A DNA stretch of 13,971 nucleotides from RGIG5579 sp045544655 (lineage in GTDB: Bacteria; Bacillota; Clostridia; Oscillospirales; SIG627). The number at the start of each line of letters is the position of its first letter. Position 1 is the first letter of the stretch. The position numbers and the translations under genes are program-made. Positions 12,437-13,971 of this stretch are shown here, piece by piece. Under the pieces are notes generated by a model. It was not told the DNA's origin, made no database searches, and saw only the letters and a program-made list of their open reading frames with translations. Location: assembly GCA_045544655.1 (NCBI GenBank), contig JAZPZL010000252.1, positions 1 through 13,971 of the forward strand, written 5' to 3'.

Positions 12437-12872
12437 ATAGCAAGCTACATATCCAATAAATAAATCCATAAATCACACTAGCACTTACACCATATACAAT
12501 AACAGGACCCGCAATCGTAAACATCTTGGCACCAACGCCAAGGACAAACCCCTCTGCTTTATTGTCGATCGCAGGAGAACACATTGCATTGGCAAATCCG
12601 GTGATTGGGACGAGCGTACCGGCTCCTGCTTTTTTTGCAAGCTTATCAAAAACACCGATTCCGGTCAACAAACAAGCTAAAAAAATAAGACAAATCGTTA
12701 CACATTTTTTAGATACGTCTTCACTTAAACCAACTCTTGTGTAAACATATAAAAGCAGTTGACCAAAGGCGCAAATACCACCGCCTACGAGAAAAGCATA
12801 AAAACAATTTTTTAGGATCGGGGAAGGGGAATCGTGGTTCTTTACGATCTGAGCATATTCTTCTTTTTTCAT
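12435..12872 (-). CDS. spoVAC: Stage V sporulation protein AC
   Basis: Integral membrane component of the SpoVA DPA channel. In B. subtilis SpoVAC behaves as a mechanosensitive channel in spore germination. The 145 residues match the family (about 150). The N-terminus is a short charged stretch (MKKEEYAQIVKNH). The family's GAGTLVPITGFANAM lies at 83-97, and NKAEGFVLGVGAKMFTIAGPVI at 104-125, between about four hydrophobic segments. The ATG at 12872 has AAGGA 7 nt upstream. In most spore formers spoVAD follows directly. Here a bidirectional terminator and a divergently organised sugar locus follow, and spoVAD lies 9.7 kb away. I found no convincing sigma-G promoter directly upstream, so it may depend on the promoter of the 56-codon gene before it. 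Confidence 0.95.
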   Translation of the reverse strand: MKKEEYAQIVKNHDSPSPILKNCFYAFLVGGGICAFGQLLLYVYTRVGLSEDVSKKCVTICLIFLACLLTGIGVFDKLAKKAGAGTLVPITGFANAMCSPAIDNKAEGFVLGVGAKMFTIAGPVIVYGVSASVIYGFIYWICSLL

Positions 12873-12917
12873 ATTTTGTTCCTTATCTTGACGAAAATTT
12901 TATAATTGAGTAGAATA

Positions 12918-13088
12918 TCAAAATAGAGGGGAAACGTTAAAAGGTTGATCCTTTTTAAAAGAGGACGCATAATAAATACATTTCCTTTGATCTACGTGGA
13001 AAATACTGTTTTGAATGTGATAACCGAATTTGCAAACACCGTTTTCTCGATGAATACAGTCTTTTCGGCAAATATTTTGTGTATACAT
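12918..13088 (-). CDS. Small cysteine-rich protein (56 aa) upstream of spoVAC
   Basis: A 56-codon ORF on the minus strand starts at ATG 13088-13086 behind a strong GAGGTGAT ribosome binding site with 3-5 nt spacing, and ends in TGA at 12920-12918. It begins MYTQNICRKDCIHRENGVCK. Its four cysteines are at residues 7, 11, 19 and 37 (C-x3-C-x7-C-x17-C), with His13, His24 and His31 as further metal-ligand candidates. It resembles small zinc- or metal-binding proteins of Clostridia such as DUF1540, but the spacing is not identical, so no family is claimed. It lies 45 nt upstream of spoVAC on the same strand with no terminator between, which suggests co-transcription and a possible role in spores. 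Confidence 0.6.
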   Translation of the reverse strand: MYTQNICRKDCIHRENGVCKFGYHIQNSIFHVDQRKCIYYASSFKKDQPFNVSPLF

Positions 13089-13143
13089 TTCATCACCTCA
13101 AATCTATTTTGTGCATAAATTGAAAAAATATCAGGAGAATTCT

Positions 13144-13941
13144 ATGAAAATTAGATCAGCAGAAGAAAAAGATCTGAAGGATATTCGCTATCTTTGGCAT
13201 GATTGCTTTTCCGATCCTTATGAATATATTGACTTTTTTTTAAAAAATCGCTTTCAATCAAAATTCTGTGCAATTTTGGAGAAGGATAGGGAAGTGGTTG
13301 GAATGATCCATCTGCTACCCTGTACCATCTACCCGAATACAAAGGCGCTATATTGGTACGCTGCAGGAATTCGCAGCGACAAAAGAAATCAAGGTTTGTT
13401 TAAAAAATTTGCAGAATATGTAAAAGAAAAAGCAAACGCGCTTGGATTTCAAAATCTATGCGTACCGGCGCGGGGATTGGAAGAATACTATCAAGCCTTA
13501 GGATTCAAGTTTTCTTATACATCGGAAGATATAGTATTTGAAAGAGAGATGGAGGAAGCCGAAAAAAATCCCATCAATTTGGAAGAGGGATCCGCCCGGG
13601 ATTTTATCGAATTTGTCTCTCCCACAGACGGTGATACCGTCTGGAATGAAGAAGCGATCCAATACGCCATTCAGGAAAATCTGAATTGCGGTGGAAAAGT
13701 TTTTCGACTTCAAACCGATGAAAAACGTTTCTGTTTTTTCGCTATAAAAAAAGATGATGCATTCCTGATCGATTATCATAATATATCCACTGAAGAATTT
13801 AAAATGATAAAAGATGCGATCTTTCTCAAGCTTAATTGCGAAAAATTGATTTTCAGAGCAAACGGCAATGAGAAAATCGTCGGTTTGACAGATGCCTCCA
13901 TGGTTGGAATTAATTCTAAGATCACCATGACCTTAGCGTAG
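13144..13941 (+). CDS. GNAT-family N-acetyltransferase
   Basis: 265-residue protein with an N-terminal GNAT domain (about 1-125) that transfers an acetyl group from acetyl-CoA to an amine. The acetyl-CoA loop is IRSDKRNQGLFKKFAEYV, with the pyrophosphate-binding RNQGLF at 81-86. EEYYQALGF (113-121) is the usual last strand and carries the Tyr. The C-terminal half (about 126-265) is longer than a single GNAT and may be a second, degenerate acetyltransferase fold. The substrate cannot be told. The ATG at 13144 has AGGAG 6 nt upstream. The start at 13111 has no ribosome binding site and adds a non-family tail. It is divergent from the small Cys-rich gene and spoVAC. Confidence 0.85.
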   Translation: MKIRSAEEKDLKDIRYLWHDCFSDPYEYIDFFLKNRFQSKFCAILEKDREVVGMIHLLPCTIYPNTKALYWYAAGIRSDKRNQGLFKKFAEYVKEKANALGFQNLCVPARGLEEYYQALGFKFSYTSEDIVFEREMEEAEKNPINLEEGSARDFIEFVSPTDGDTVWNEEAIQYAIQENLNCGGKVFRLQTDEKRFCFFAIKKDDAFLIDYHNISTEEFKMIKDAIFLKLNCEKLIFRANGNEKIVGLTDASMVGINSKITMTLA

Positions 13942-13971
13942 GGGATCCAACACTGTATTCCTAAAATTTAA

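Noticed and set aside
12873..12917. Sigma-G promoter directly in front of spoVAC
   Set aside because: The best -10-like match (AATTATA) has no GHATR box at 17-18 bp, so no promoter was assigned.

Overview
The window looks like a chromosomal segment of an endospore-forming Clostridia-type Bacillota (Firmicutes). The evidence is the spoVAC, spoVAD and spoVAE sporulation genes, sigma-A promoters close to consensus, strong G-rich ribosome binding sites with several TTG starts, U-tailed intrinsic terminators and moderate GC. No rRNA, tRNA, CRISPR array, insertion sequence, integrase or plasmid function was seen. Species cannot be named from sequence alone.

Layout from left to right. (1) 1-2739, all minus strand: spoVAD and spoVAE, 1 nt apart, behind a sequence matching the sigma-G consensus. 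Next comes prfB (release factor 2) with its own sigma-A promoter inside the end of spoVAE, then a small membrane protein cut by the window edge. (2) 2830-4029, minus: a CofE-like (F420-0:glutamate ligase family) gene with its own promoter and terminator. (3) 4184-6182, plus: a two-gene operon encoding a tandem-Nudix protein and a GxDLY/SGNH esterase, ended by a terminator. (4) 6223-9011: araD-araM on the minus strand, overlapping by 4 nt, divergent from a DeoR-family regulator. (5) 9081-12389: a second unit built the same way. Minus-strand genes for a GatD-like polyol-phosphate dehydrogenase, a ribulose/allulose-phosphate 3-epimerase and a glycerophosphodiesterase are divergent from a second DeoR regulator of the same subtype. 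(6) 12435-13941: spoVAC (minus), preceded by an unlisted 56-residue cysteine-rich gene, then a divergent GNAT acetyltransferase.

Two points stand out. First, spoVAC is separated from spoVAD-spoVAE by about 9.7 kb although all three keep the same strand and order. The usual compact spoVACDE operon therefore appears split by a block of carbohydrate and phosphodiester genes, and spoVAD has its own forespore-type promoter just after a terminator. Second, the two DeoR-controlled units encode no kinase and no transporter. Every recognisable enzyme acts on phosphodiesters or already phosphorylated polyols and ketoses: glycerophosphodiesterase, GatD-like dehydrogenase, 3-epimerase, L-ribulose-5-P 4-epimerase and sn-glycerol-1-phosphate dehydrogenase. 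My inference is a salvage route that feeds polyol phosphates (from glycerophosphodiesters, teichoic-acid-like polymers or PTS import) into the pentose phosphate pathway and triose phosphates. The substrate is not proven by the sequence.

Intergenic space is short throughout. No stretch over 300 bases lacks a gene once the 56-residue gene at 12918-13088 is counted.
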